A stretch of 64,000 nt of DNA, taken from NCBI GenBank assembly GCA_960531495.1, contig OY482855.1:372001-436000 (forward strand). Direction: 5' to 3'. This DNA comes from Zeus faber. Lineage: Eukaryota > Chordata > Actinopteri > Zeiformes > Zeidae. The notes beneath the pieces are model-generated. The model had not been told where the DNA came from, did no database searches, and saw only the letters and a list, made by a program, of their open reading frames with translations. The position numbers were made by a program, and so were the translations under genes. Shown here in pieces: positions 54,314 to 64,000 of this stretch (the first letter of the stretch is position 1; the number at the start of each line of letters is the position of its first letter).

Positions 54314-57300
54314 GTCGAAAAACTTCAAAATATACAACGCCGAAAAATATCACAAATACTTCAAAATTTACAACCCAGATAAATATCCCAAAAACGACTT
54401 ACGGAAAATGTCGAAAAACGTCAAAATACACAACGCCAAAAAATGTCCCAAAAACGTCAAAATATACAACCCAGGTAATATCCCAAAAACGATATAAAAC
54501 TATGTCGAAAAACGTCAAAATATACAACGCCAAAAAATATCCCAAAAACTACATAATACTATGTCGAAAAACATCAAAATATACCACGTCGAAAAATATC
54601 ACAATAACGTAAAAATATACAACCCAGATAAATATCCCAAAAAACGACATAATATACGATGTCGAAAAAAGTCAACATATACAACACCAAAAAATGTCCC
54701 AAAAACGTCAAAATATACAACCCAGAAAAAAATCCCAAAAACGATATATTACTATGTCGCAAAACGTCAAAATATACAACGCCAAAAAATATCCCAGAAA
54801 CTACATTATACTATGTCGAAAAAAGTCAAAATATACAACGCCAAATATGTCCCAAAAACGTCAAAATATACAACCCAGAGAAATATCCCAAAAACGACAT
54901 AATACTATGTCAAAAAACGTCCAAATATACAACACGAAAAAATTTCCCAAAAACGACATAATACTATGTTGAAAAACGTCAAAATATACCACGTCGAAAA
55001 ATATCACAATAACGTAAAAATATACAACCCAGATAAATATTCCAAAAACGACATACTTGTTACGTCGAAAAAAGTCAAAATATACAATGCCAAAATATGT
55101 CCAAAGACGTCAAAATATACAACCCAGATAAATATCCCAAGAACGACATACTTGTTACGTCGAAAAAAGGCAAAATATACAACACCAAAAAATATCCCAA
55201 AAACTACATAATACTATGTCGAAAAACGTCAAAATATACAACGCCAAAATATGTCCCAAAAACGTCAAAATATACAACCCAGATAAATATCCCAAAAACA
55301 ATATATTACTATGTCGAAAAACGTCAAAAAATACAACGCCAAAAAATATCCCAAAAACTACATAATACTATGTCGAAGAACGTCAAAATATACAACACCA
55401 AAAAATATCCCAAAAACTACATAATACTCTGTCGAAAAACGTCAAAATATACAACGCCGAAAAATATCACAAATACTTCAAAATTTACAACCCAGATAAA
55501 TATTCCAAAAATGACATGATACTATGCCGAAAAACGTCAAAATATACAACGCCGAAAAATATCCCAAAAACGACATACTATACTATGTCAAAAAAAGTCA
55601 AAATATACAACACCAAAAAATATCCCAAAAACTACATAATACTATGTCGAAAAACATCAAAATATACCACGTCGAAAAATATCACAATAACGTAAAAATA
55701 TACAACCCAGATAAATATCCCAAAAAACGACATAATATACTATGTCGAAAAAAGTCAAAATATACAGCGCCAAAAAATGTCCCAAAAACGTCAAAATATA
55801 CAACCCAGATAAAAATCCCAAAAACGATATATTACTATGTCGAAAAACGTCAAAATATACAGCGCCAAAAATTATCCCAAAAACTACATAATACTATGTC
55901 GAAAAACGTCAAAATATACCACGTCGAAAAATATCACAAAAACTTCAAAATATACAACCCAGATTAATATTCCAAAAATGACTTACTAAACTTTGTCGAA
56001 AAAAGCCAAAATATACAACGCCAAAATAAGTCCCAAAAACGTCAAACTTTACAACCCAGATAAATATCCCAAAAATGACATAATACTATGCCGAAAAACG
56101 TCAAAATATACAACGCCAAAAAATATCCCAAAAACAACATAATACTATATCGAAAAACGTCAAAATATACAACCCAGATAAATATCCCAAAAACTACATA
56201 ATACTATGTCAAAAAACGTCAAAATATACAACGCTGAAAAATATCACAAATACTTCAAAATATACAACTCAGATAAATAATCCAAAAACGACATCCAAAA
56301 AAAGTCGAAAAAAGTCGAAATATACAAGAACAAAAAATATCCCAAAAACGACCAGTATGTCATATGTATCCCAAAGTACGACACTATGTCAAAAAACTTC
56401 TATATATACAACGCCAAAAAATATCCCAAAAATGACATAATACCATGTCGAAAAACATCAAAATATAAAATGCCGAAAAATATCCCAAAAACTACATATT
56501 ATACTATGTCGAAAAAAGTCAAAATATACAACGCCAAAATATGTCCCAAAAACGTCAAACTTTACAACCCAGATAAATATCCCAAAAATGACATAATACT
56601 ATGCCGAAAAAGGTCAAAATATACAACGCCGAAAAATATCCCAAAAACGACATACTATATTTGTCAAAAAAAGTCAAAATATACAGCGCCAAAAAATGTC
56701 CCAAAAACGTCAAAATATACAACCCAGATAAAAATCCCAAAAACGATTTATTATCATGTCGAAAAACGTCAAAATATACAACGCCAAAAAATATCCCAAA
56801 AACTGCATAATACTATGTCGAAAAACGTCAAAATATACCACGTCACAAAAAATATCACAATAACGTAAAAATATACAACCCAGATAAATATTCCAAAAAT
56901 GACATACTAAACTATGTCGAAAAAAGCCAAAATATACAGCGCCAAAATATGTCCAAAAACGTCAAAATATACAACCCAGATAAATATCCCAAAAAAGGAC
57001 ATAATATACTATGTCGAAAAAAGTCAACATACACAACACCAAAAAATATCCCAAAAACTACATAATACTATGTCAAAAAACGTAAAAAAATATACCATGC
57101 CGAAAAATATCACAAATACTTCAAAATTTACAACCCAGATAAATATCCTAAAAACGACATACGGAAAAAGTAGAAAAAAGTCAAAACATACAACGCCAAA
57201 AAATATCCCAAAATCGACATAATACTATATCGAAAAACGTCAAAATATACAACCCAGATAAATATCCCAAAAACTACATAATACTATGTCAAAAAACGTA

Positions 57301-58083
57301 AAAATATACAACGCTGAAAAATATCACAAATACTTCAAAATATACAACTCAGATAAAAAAGCCAAAAACGACATCCAAAAAAAGTCGAAAAAAAGTCAAA
57401 ATATACAAGGCCAAAAAATATCCCAAAAACGACCTATTACACTATGTCGAAAAACGTCTATATATACAACGCCAAAAAATATCCCAAAAATGACATAATA
57501 CCATGTCGAAAAACGTCAAAATATAAAACGCCGAAAAATATCCCAAAAACTACATATTATACTATGTCGAAAAAAGTCAAAATATACAACTCCAAAAAAT
57601 ATCCCAAAAACTAGAGAATACTATGTCGAAAAATGTCAAAATATACAACGCCGAAAAATGTCACAAATACTTCAAAGTATACAACCCAGATAAATATTCC
57701 AAAAACGACATACTTGTTACGTCGAAAAAAGTCAAAATATACAACGCCAAAATATGTCCAAAGACGTCAAAATATACAACCCAGATAAAAATCCCAAGAA
57801 CGACATACTTGTTACGTCGAAAAAAGTCAAAATATACAACACCAAAAAATATCCCAAAAACTACATAATACTATGTCGAAAAACGTCAAAATGTACAACG
57901 CCAAAATATGTCCCTAAAACGTCAAAATATACAACCCTGAGAAATATCCCAAAAACAATTTATTACTATGTCGAAAAACGTCAAAAAATACAAAGCCAGA
58001 AAATATCCCAAAAACTACATAATACTAGGTCGAAGAACGTGAAAATATACAACACCAAAAAACATCCCAAAAACTACATAATT
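54314..58083 (+). repeat. Sat2 A-rich satellite (~59 bp), block 2
   Basis: Apparently identical to block 1 at an offset of 4,233 bp, as part of the composite duplication. It is flanked on the left by forward Sat1 (GTATTTGTCGA shared with the start of Sat2) and on the right by inverted Sat1 (CCTATCTGTCACTGTCACAC). Confidence 0.93.
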
Positions 58084-59012
58084 CCTATCTGTCACTGTCA
58101 CACAGAGTAATGACTGTAGCTTTTAACCAATTCACCTTTTCGACGTTTAAATCGGCTGAAAATGCATTTTTTCCCACATGTGCACACTATGATGAAAATG
58201 ATCATAACTCCACAAATACATGTTAGATGGGCCTAGAAGTCTGTGAGAAACACTTAAGAAGCACATAATGGTTAATCATATTAATTAAATTTCTATGCTG
58301 TACTGCAGCATTCTGAATCATTCACCTCTGAAGAGACAATGGTTCGGTGTTTCTCTAATTCAGCTAGACAGCAAACCGTCAAAAGTTCTGAAAATGATCA
58401 TAACTCCACAAATACATGTTAGATGGGCATAGAAATCTGTGAGAAACATTTAAGAAGCACATAATAGTTCATCATATTAATTTAATTTCTATGCTGTACT
58501 GCAGCATTCTGAATCATTCACCTCTGAAGAGACAATGGGTCGGTGTTTCTCTAATTCAGTTAGACAGCAAACCGTCCAAAGTTCTGAAAATTATCATAAC
58601 TCGAAAAATTCATGTTAGATGGGCTTAAAACTCTGTGAGAAACACTTATGGACCACATAATAGTTCATCATATTAATCAAATTTCTATGCTGTACTGCAG
58701 CATTCTGAACCATTCACCTTTGATGAGACAATGGTTCAGTGTTTCTCTAATTCAGCTAGACAGCAAACCGTCCAAAGTTCTGACGTGATCAAAACTCCTC
58801 AAATACATGTTAGATGGGCCTAGAGGTCTGTGAGAAACACTTAAGAAGCACATAATAGTTCCTCATATTAGATTTCAATGGTGTACGGCAGCATTCTGAA
58901 TCATTCACCTATAAAGAGACAAAGGTTCGGTGTTTCTCTAATTCAGCTAGACCGCAAATCGTCCAAAGTTCTGAAAATGATCATAACTCGAAAAATACAT
59001 TTTATATGGGCC

Positions 59013-59636
59013 TAAAACTGTTTGACCAACAACACTTTAGCAGCATATACTAGTTCATCATTGTATTTAAACTGTCTGTCACTGTCACACAGAGTAATGA
59101 CTGTAGCTTATAACCAAATCGCCTTTTCGACGTTTAAATCGGCTGAAAATGCGTTTTTTCCCACATGTGCACACTATGATGAAAATGATCATAACTCGAC
59201 AAATACATTTTATTTGGGCCTAAAACTGTTTGACAAACAACACTTTAGCAGCATATACTAGTTCACTATTGTATTTAAACTGTCTGGCACTGTCACACAG
59301 AGTAATGACTGAAGTGTTTAACCAATTCGCCTTTTCGACGTTTAAATCGGCTGAAAATGCGTATTTTCCCACATGTGCACACTATGATCAAAATGATCAA
59401 ACCTCGACAAATACATTTTAAATGGGCCTAAAACTGTTTGACATACAACACTTTAGCAGCACATACTAGTTATTCATTGTATTTAAACTGTCTGACACTG
59501 TCACACAGAGTAATGACTGAAGCTTTAAACCAAATCGCCTTTTCGACGTTTAAATCGGCTGAAAACGCATTTTTTCCCACATGTGCACACTATGATGAAA
59601 ATGATCATAACTCAACAAATACATATTAGATGGGCC
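59013..59636 (-). repeat. Three consecutive A monomers in the inverted arm
   Basis: Units 59,013-59,220, 59,221-59,428 and 59,429-59,636, each exactly 208 bp. All keep the ~63-codon open frame (here on the + strand) despite substitutions, and all keep the CGCCTTTTCG diagnostic variant. The first two have heads equivalent to the forward GTAAAATG type, without the stop codon, so their frames reach 79 codons or join the next unit. Confidence 0.88.
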
Positions 59637-60028
59637 TAGAACTCTGTGAGAAACACTTAAGAAGGACATAATAGTTCATCATATTAATTACATTTCTATG
59701 CTGTACTGCAGCATTCTGAATCATTCACCGCTGAAGAGACAATGGTTCGGTGTTTCTCTAATTCAGCTAGACAGCAAACCGTCAAAAGTTCTGAAAATGA
59801 TCATAACTCCACAAATACATGTTAGATGGGCATAGTAATCCGTGAGAAACACTTAAGAAGCACATAATAGTTCATCATTTTAATTAAATTTCTATGCTGT
59901 ACTGCAGCATTCTGAATCATTCACTTATGAAGAGACAATGGTTCGGTGTTTCTCTAACACAGCTAGACAGCAAACCGTTCAATGTTCTGAAAATGCTCAT
60001 AACTCGACAAATACATGTTGTATGGGAC

Positions 60029-60227
60029 TAAAACTGTTTGACAAGCAACACTTTAGCAGCACAGACTAGTTCATCATATTAATTAAATTTCTATGCTGTA
60101 CTGCAGCATTCTGAATCATTCACCGCTGAAGAGACAATGGTTCGGTGTTTCTCTAATTCAGCTAGACAGCAAACCATCAAAAGTTCTGAAAATGATCTTA
60201 ACTCCACAAATACATGTTATATGGGAC
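60029..60227 (-). repeat. A/B chimeric monomer (199 bp)
   Basis: Read on the + strand, it starts as an A tail (TAAAACTGTTTGACAAGC, TTTAGCAGCACAGACTAG) and changes to B sequence at TTCATCATATTAATTAAATT. It then continues as B to the head. The switch falls in the TGAACTA region where A and B tails are homologous, so unequal crossing-over or conversion between the two monomer types is the simplest explanation. Confidence 0.85.
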
Positions 60228-60435
60228 TAAAACTGTTTGACAAACAACACTTTAGCAGCACAGACTAGTTAGTCATAGTATTCAAACTGTCTCACACTGT
60301 CACACAGAGTAATGACTGAAGCGTTTAACCTATTCGCCTTTTCGACGTTTAAATCGGTTGAAAATTTGTTTTTTCCCACATGTGCACACTATGATGAAAA
60401 TGATCATAACTCGACAAATACATGTTGTATGGGAC

Positions 60436-60569
60436 TAAAACTGTTTGACAAGCAACACTTTAGCAGCACATACTTGTTCATCATAGTATTTAAACTGTCT
60501 GACACTGTCACACAGAGTAATGACTGTCTGAAAATGATCATAACTCGAAAAATACATGTTAGATGGGCC
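60436..60569 (-). repeat. Internally deleted A monomer (134 bp)
   Basis: Starts as a normal inverted A, but after GAGTAATGACTG jumps to TCTGAAAATGATCATAAC, which is the B-type approach to the head. About 74 bp of the A centre is missing. A truncated B follows (60,570-60,681), so monomer order decays towards the array edge. Confidence 0.85.
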
Positions 60570-62114
60570 TAAAACTCTGTGAGAAACACTTATGGAGCAC
60601 ATAATAGTTCATCATATTAATCATCATATTATGTACTGCAGCATTCTGAACCATTCACCTTTGATGAGACAATGGTTCGGTATTGAAAGAAAGATTGAAT
60701 GATTGAAAGAAATGTAGATTGAAATAAAGAATGAAAGAAAGATTTGAAGTAAGAATGAAATATTGAAAGAAAGATTTAAGGAAAGGTTGAAAGACTGAAA
60801 GAAAGAATGAAAGATTGAAAGAAAGATTGAAAGATTTAAAGAAATATTGAAAGAAAGAGAATTTGAAAATAAGAAAGATTGAAAGAAAGATTGAAATAAA
60901 TAAAGATTGAAAGAAAGAATAAAAGAAAAATTGAAAGATTGAAAGATTGAAAGATTGAAAGAAAGATTGAAAGAAAGATTTAACGAAAATTGAAAGACTG
61001 AAAGTAAGAATGAAAGAAAGATTGAAAGTTTGAAAGAAAGAATGAAAGAATTAAAGAAAGATTGAAAGAAATATTGAAAGAAAGAATGAAAGATTGAAAG
61101 AAAGAATGAAAGAATGAAAGAAATACTGAAAGAAAGAAAGATTGAAAGTAAGAACGATTGAAAGAAAGATTTATAGAAAGATTGAAAGACTGAAAGAAAG
61201 AATGAAAGATTGAAAGAAATATTGAAAGAAAGAGAGATTGAAAGATTAAAAGATTGAAAGAAAGATTGAAAGTAATAAAGATTGAAAGAAAGAATGGAGG
61301 AATAATTGAAAGATTGAAAGAAAAAATGAAAGAATTAAAGAAAGATTGTAAGAAATATTGAAAGAAAGATTGAAAGAAAGAATGAAAGAAAGATTGTAAG
61401 AAAGAATGAAAGTAAGAAAGAAATATTGAAAGATTGAAAGAAATATTGAAAGAAAGAAAGATTGAAAGTAAGAACGATTGAAAGAAAGATTGAAAGAAAG
61501 ACTGAAAGCTTGAAAGAAAGAATGAAAGAAAGATTTAAAGAAAGGTTGAAAGACTGAAAGAAAGAATGAAAGATTGAAAGAAAGAATGAAAGAACGATTG
61601 AAAGAAAAAATGAAAGAATGATAGAAAGATTGAAAGATTGAAAGATTGAAAGAAAGATTGAATGTTTGAAAGAAAGATTGAAAGTATTAAAGATCGAAAG
61701 AAATATTTAAAGAAAGATTGAAAGATTAAAAGAAAGAATGAAATAACGATTGAAAGAAAGAATGAAAGAATGAAAGAATTATTGAAAGATTGAAAGAAAT
61801 ATTGAAAGAAAGAGAGATTGAAAGATTAAAAGATTGAAAGAAAGATTGAAAGTTATGAAGATTGAAAGAAAGAATGAAGGAAAAACTGAAAGATTGAAAG
61901 ACTGAAAGGATGAATGAAAGAAAGATTGAAAGATTGAAAGAAAAAATGAAAAACTTAAAGAAAGATTGAAAGAAATATTGAAAGACAGATTGAAAGATTG
62001 AAAGAAAGAAAGATTGAAAGAAAGAATGAAAGAAAGATTGTAAGAAAGAATGAAATATTGAAAGAAAAAATGAAAGAAAGACTGAAAAAAACAAAGAAAG
62101 ATTGAAAGAAATAA

Positions 62115-62328
62115 AGATTTAAAGAAAAAAAGATTTAAAGAAAGATTGAAAGACTAAAAGTAAGAATGAAAAAAAAGATTGAAAGAAAGATTGAAAAAAG
62201 AAAGAAAGATTGAAAGAAAGATTGAAAGAAAGATTGAAAGAAAGAATGAAAGTTTGAAAGAAAGATTGAAAGAAAGATTGAAAGAAAGATTGAAAGACTG
62301 AAAGAAAAAATGAAAGAAAGATTAAAAG
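62115..62328 (+). repeat. Long-range repeat inside the minisatellite, copy 1
   Basis: An ordered string of variants (AGATTTAAAG, then GACTAAAAGTAAGAATG, then GAAAAAAGAAAG, then GAATGAAAGTTTG) that recurs at 63,799-64,000. The offset is 1,684 bp at the left end and 1,672 bp at the right, a difference of one 12 bp subunit. Confidence 0.75.
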
Positions 62329-63798
62329 AGAGATTGAAAGATTGAAAGATTGAAAGAAGGAATGAAAGAAAGATTGAATGATTGAAAGATTGAAATAAAG
62401 AATGAAAGATTGAAAGAAAGAATAAAAGAACGATTGAAAGAAAGAATGAAAGAATGAAAGAAAGATTGAAAGATTGAAAGAATATTGAAAGAAAGAGAGA
62501 ATGAAAGTAAGAAAGATTGAAAGAAAGATTGAAAGTAAAAAAGATTGAAAGAAAGAATGAAAGAAAAATTGAAAGATTGAAAGATTGAAAGAAAGATTTA
62601 AAGAAAGATTTAAAGAAAGATTGAAAGACTGGAAGAAAGAATGAATAAAAGAATAAAAGAAAGATTGAACGATTGAAATATTGAAATAAAGAATGAAAGT
62701 TTGAAAGAAAGATTGAAAGAAAGTTTTAAAGAAAGAAAGATTGAAAGAAAGTTTTAAAGAAAGAAAGATTGAAAGTAAAAAAGATTGAAAGAAATATTGA
62801 AAGAAAGATTGAAAGATTGAAAAAAAGAATAAAAGAAAGATTGAAAGAATGAAAGAAAGATTGAAATAAATAATGAAAGAAAGATTGAAAGAAGGAATGA
62901 AAGACTAAAAGTAAGAATGAAAAAAAAGAATGAAAGCAAGATTGAAAGATTGAAAGATTGAAAGAAAGAATGAAAGATTGAAAGAAAGAATGAAAGAATG
63001 AAAGATAGATTGAAAGACTGAAAGAAATATTGAAAGAAGGAGAGAATGAAAGTAAGAAAGATTGAATGAAAAATTGAAAGATTGAAAGATTGAAAGAAAG
63101 AATGAAAGAAAGATTGAAAGATTGAAAGAAATACTGAAAGAAAGAAAGAAGATTGAAAGTGAGAACGATTGAAAGAAAGCTTGAAACGAAAGATTGAAAG
63201 AAAGAATGAAAGAAAGATTGAAAGATTGAACGATTGAAAGAAAGAATGAAAGATTGAAAGAAAGAATAAAAGAACGATTGAAAGAAAGAATGAAAGAATG
63301 AAAGAAAGATTGAAAGTAAAAATTGAAAGATTGAAAGATTGAAAGAAAGATTTAAAGAAAGATTTAAAGAAAGATTGAAAGACTGAAAGAAAGAATGAAT
63401 AAAAGAATTAAAGAAAGATTGAAAGATCGAAAGATTGAAAGATTGAAAGAAAGATTGAAAAAAGAATGATTAAAAGAAAGAAAGATTTAAAGAATGAAAG
63501 ATTTAAAGAAAGATTGAAAGACTAAAAGTAAGAATGAAAAAAAAGAATGAAAGAAAGATTGAAAGATTGAAAGATTGAAAGAAAGAATGAAAGATTGAAA
63601 GAAAGAATGAAAGAACGATTGAAAGAAAGAATGAAAGAAAGATTGAAAGATTGAAAGAAATATTGAAAGAAAGAGAGAATGAAAGTAAGAAAGATGGAAA
63701 GAAAAATTGAAAGATTGAAAGATTGAAAGAAAGAATTAAAGAAAGATTGAATGATTGAAAGATTGAAAGAAAAATTGAAAGAAAGATTGAAGAAAGAA

Positions 63799-64000
63799 AG
63801 ATTTAAAGAAAAAAAGATTTAAAGAAAGATTGAAAGACTAAAAGTAAGAATGAAAAAAAAGATTGAAAGAAAGATTGAAAAAAGAAAGAAAGATTGAAAG
63901 AAAGATTGAAAGAAAGAATGAAAGTTTGAAAGAAAGATTGAAAGAAAGATTGAAAGAAAGATTGAAAGACTGAAAGAAAAAATGAAAGAAAGATTAAAAG
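63799..64000 (+). repeat. Long-range repeat inside the minisatellite, copy 2 (cut by window end)
   Basis: Partner of 62,115-62,328. The marker GACTAAAAGTAAGAATG occurs at 62,152, 62,903, 63,520 and 63,836, so the minisatellite contains several overlapping higher-order periods (about 617, 751 and 1,684 bp) and is not a random mix of tetranucleotides. Confidence 0.75.

Larger units (their letters stand above)
53939..58171 (+). repeat. 4,233 bp composite tandem duplication, copy 2
   Basis: Second copy of 49,706-53,938. I saw no difference from copy 1: the distinctive Sat2 variants and the Sat1 flank variants (for example CATATATTTGTGGAATTAGG) all recur at the same offset. After 58,171 the inverted Sat1 A monomer continues into TTCCCACATGTGC, whereas copy 1 is cut at that point. 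This fits a tandem duplication of an already formed Sat1/Sat2/inverted-Sat1 structure. Confidence 0.95.
58088..60681 (-). repeat. Inverted, diverged Sat1 arm
   Basis: About a dozen Sat1 monomers in the opposite orientation. In + strand order: partial A, four B, three A, two B, an A/B chimera, an A, a deleted A and a truncated B. One A monomer (59,221-59,428) aligned by eye has about ten differences from the forward consensus, clearly more than is typical between forward monomers. All A monomers here carry CGCCTTTTCG where the forward array has CCCCTTTTCG, a diagnostic variant. The B at about 58,816-59,012 has a small deletion and ATGGTGTACGGCAG. Confidence 0.92.
60682..64000 (+). repeat. GAAA/GATT/GAAT minisatellite
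   Basis: Starts abruptly after GGTTCGGT of a truncated B monomer and runs off the window. It is built of GAAA tetranucleotides alternating with GATT, GAAT, GACT, GTAA and rare variants, so local periods are 8 and 12 bp. C is very rare on this strand, and long stretches are purine apart from single or double T. F/S/L-rich minus-strand ORFs (for example 61,726-62,094) are by-products of the composition. No other feature is seen in this stretch. Confidence 0.95.

Noticed and set aside
50022-58110. K/N/Y-rich plus-strand ORFs of up to 160 codons in Sat2
   Set aside because: Several frames are open at once, the peptide repeats mirror the ~59 bp unit with frame changes, and composition alone (A-rich, stop-poor strand) explains them.
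61726-62939. F/S/L-rich minus-strand ORFs that look like membrane proteins
   Set aside because: They are translations of TTTC/AATC-type tetranucleotide repeats; no start context or non-repetitive part.
1-64000. Telomeric repeats, rDNA, retroelement or DNA transposon remnants
   Set aside because: I looked for TTAGGG/TTAGG runs, terminal repeats, coding domains and target-site duplications and saw none. TTAGATGGG in the inverted Sat1 head is a single motif per monomer, not a telomere array.

Overview
The whole 64 kb window is satellite and simple-sequence DNA. I find no protein-coding gene, tRNA, rRNA, CRISPR array, recognisable transposon or virus-like element. Very long, highly homogenised tandem arrays with higher-order repeats (HORs), segmental duplications and a polarity switch point to eukaryotic heterochromatin (pericentromeric, centromeric or subtelomeric), probably from a long-read assembly. 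The species cannot be read from the sequence. An animal is plausible, but this is inference.

Layout: (1) 1-50,080 is a forward array of a two-monomer satellite, here called Sat1. Monomer A is about 208 bp and monomer B about 196 bp. I count roughly 245 monomers by spacing. A and B share a ~42 bp head and a recognisably homologous ~50 bp tail, but have different centres. The first 8.4 kb is almost all A, with an HOR of about ten A plus one B (2,268-2,269 bp). From 8.4 to 49.4 kb about 40% of monomers are B, arranged in nested HORs and large duplications (612 bp, 3,450 bp, 3.85 kb, 5.28 kb). (2) 49,230-50,080 is a rearranged edge. (3) 50,081-58,083 holds two blocks of an unrelated A-rich satellite, Sat2 (~59 bp period). 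They lie in two apparently identical tandem copies of a 4,233 bp composite unit (49,706-53,938 and 53,939-58,171). (4) 58,088-60,681 is Sat1 again, in the opposite orientation and more diverged, with its own diagnostic variant and chimeric monomers. (5) 60,682-64,000 is a GAAA/GATT/GAAT tetranucleotide-based minisatellite that runs off the window and has its own long-range repetition.

Short ORFs recur in nearly every monomer on both strands. The best explanation is copying of an open frame by homogenisation, not genes. The most interesting features are the Sat1(+)/Sat2/Sat1(-) arrangement, the apparently perfect 4,233 bp duplication across that switch, and the neighbour-dependent sequence variants of B.
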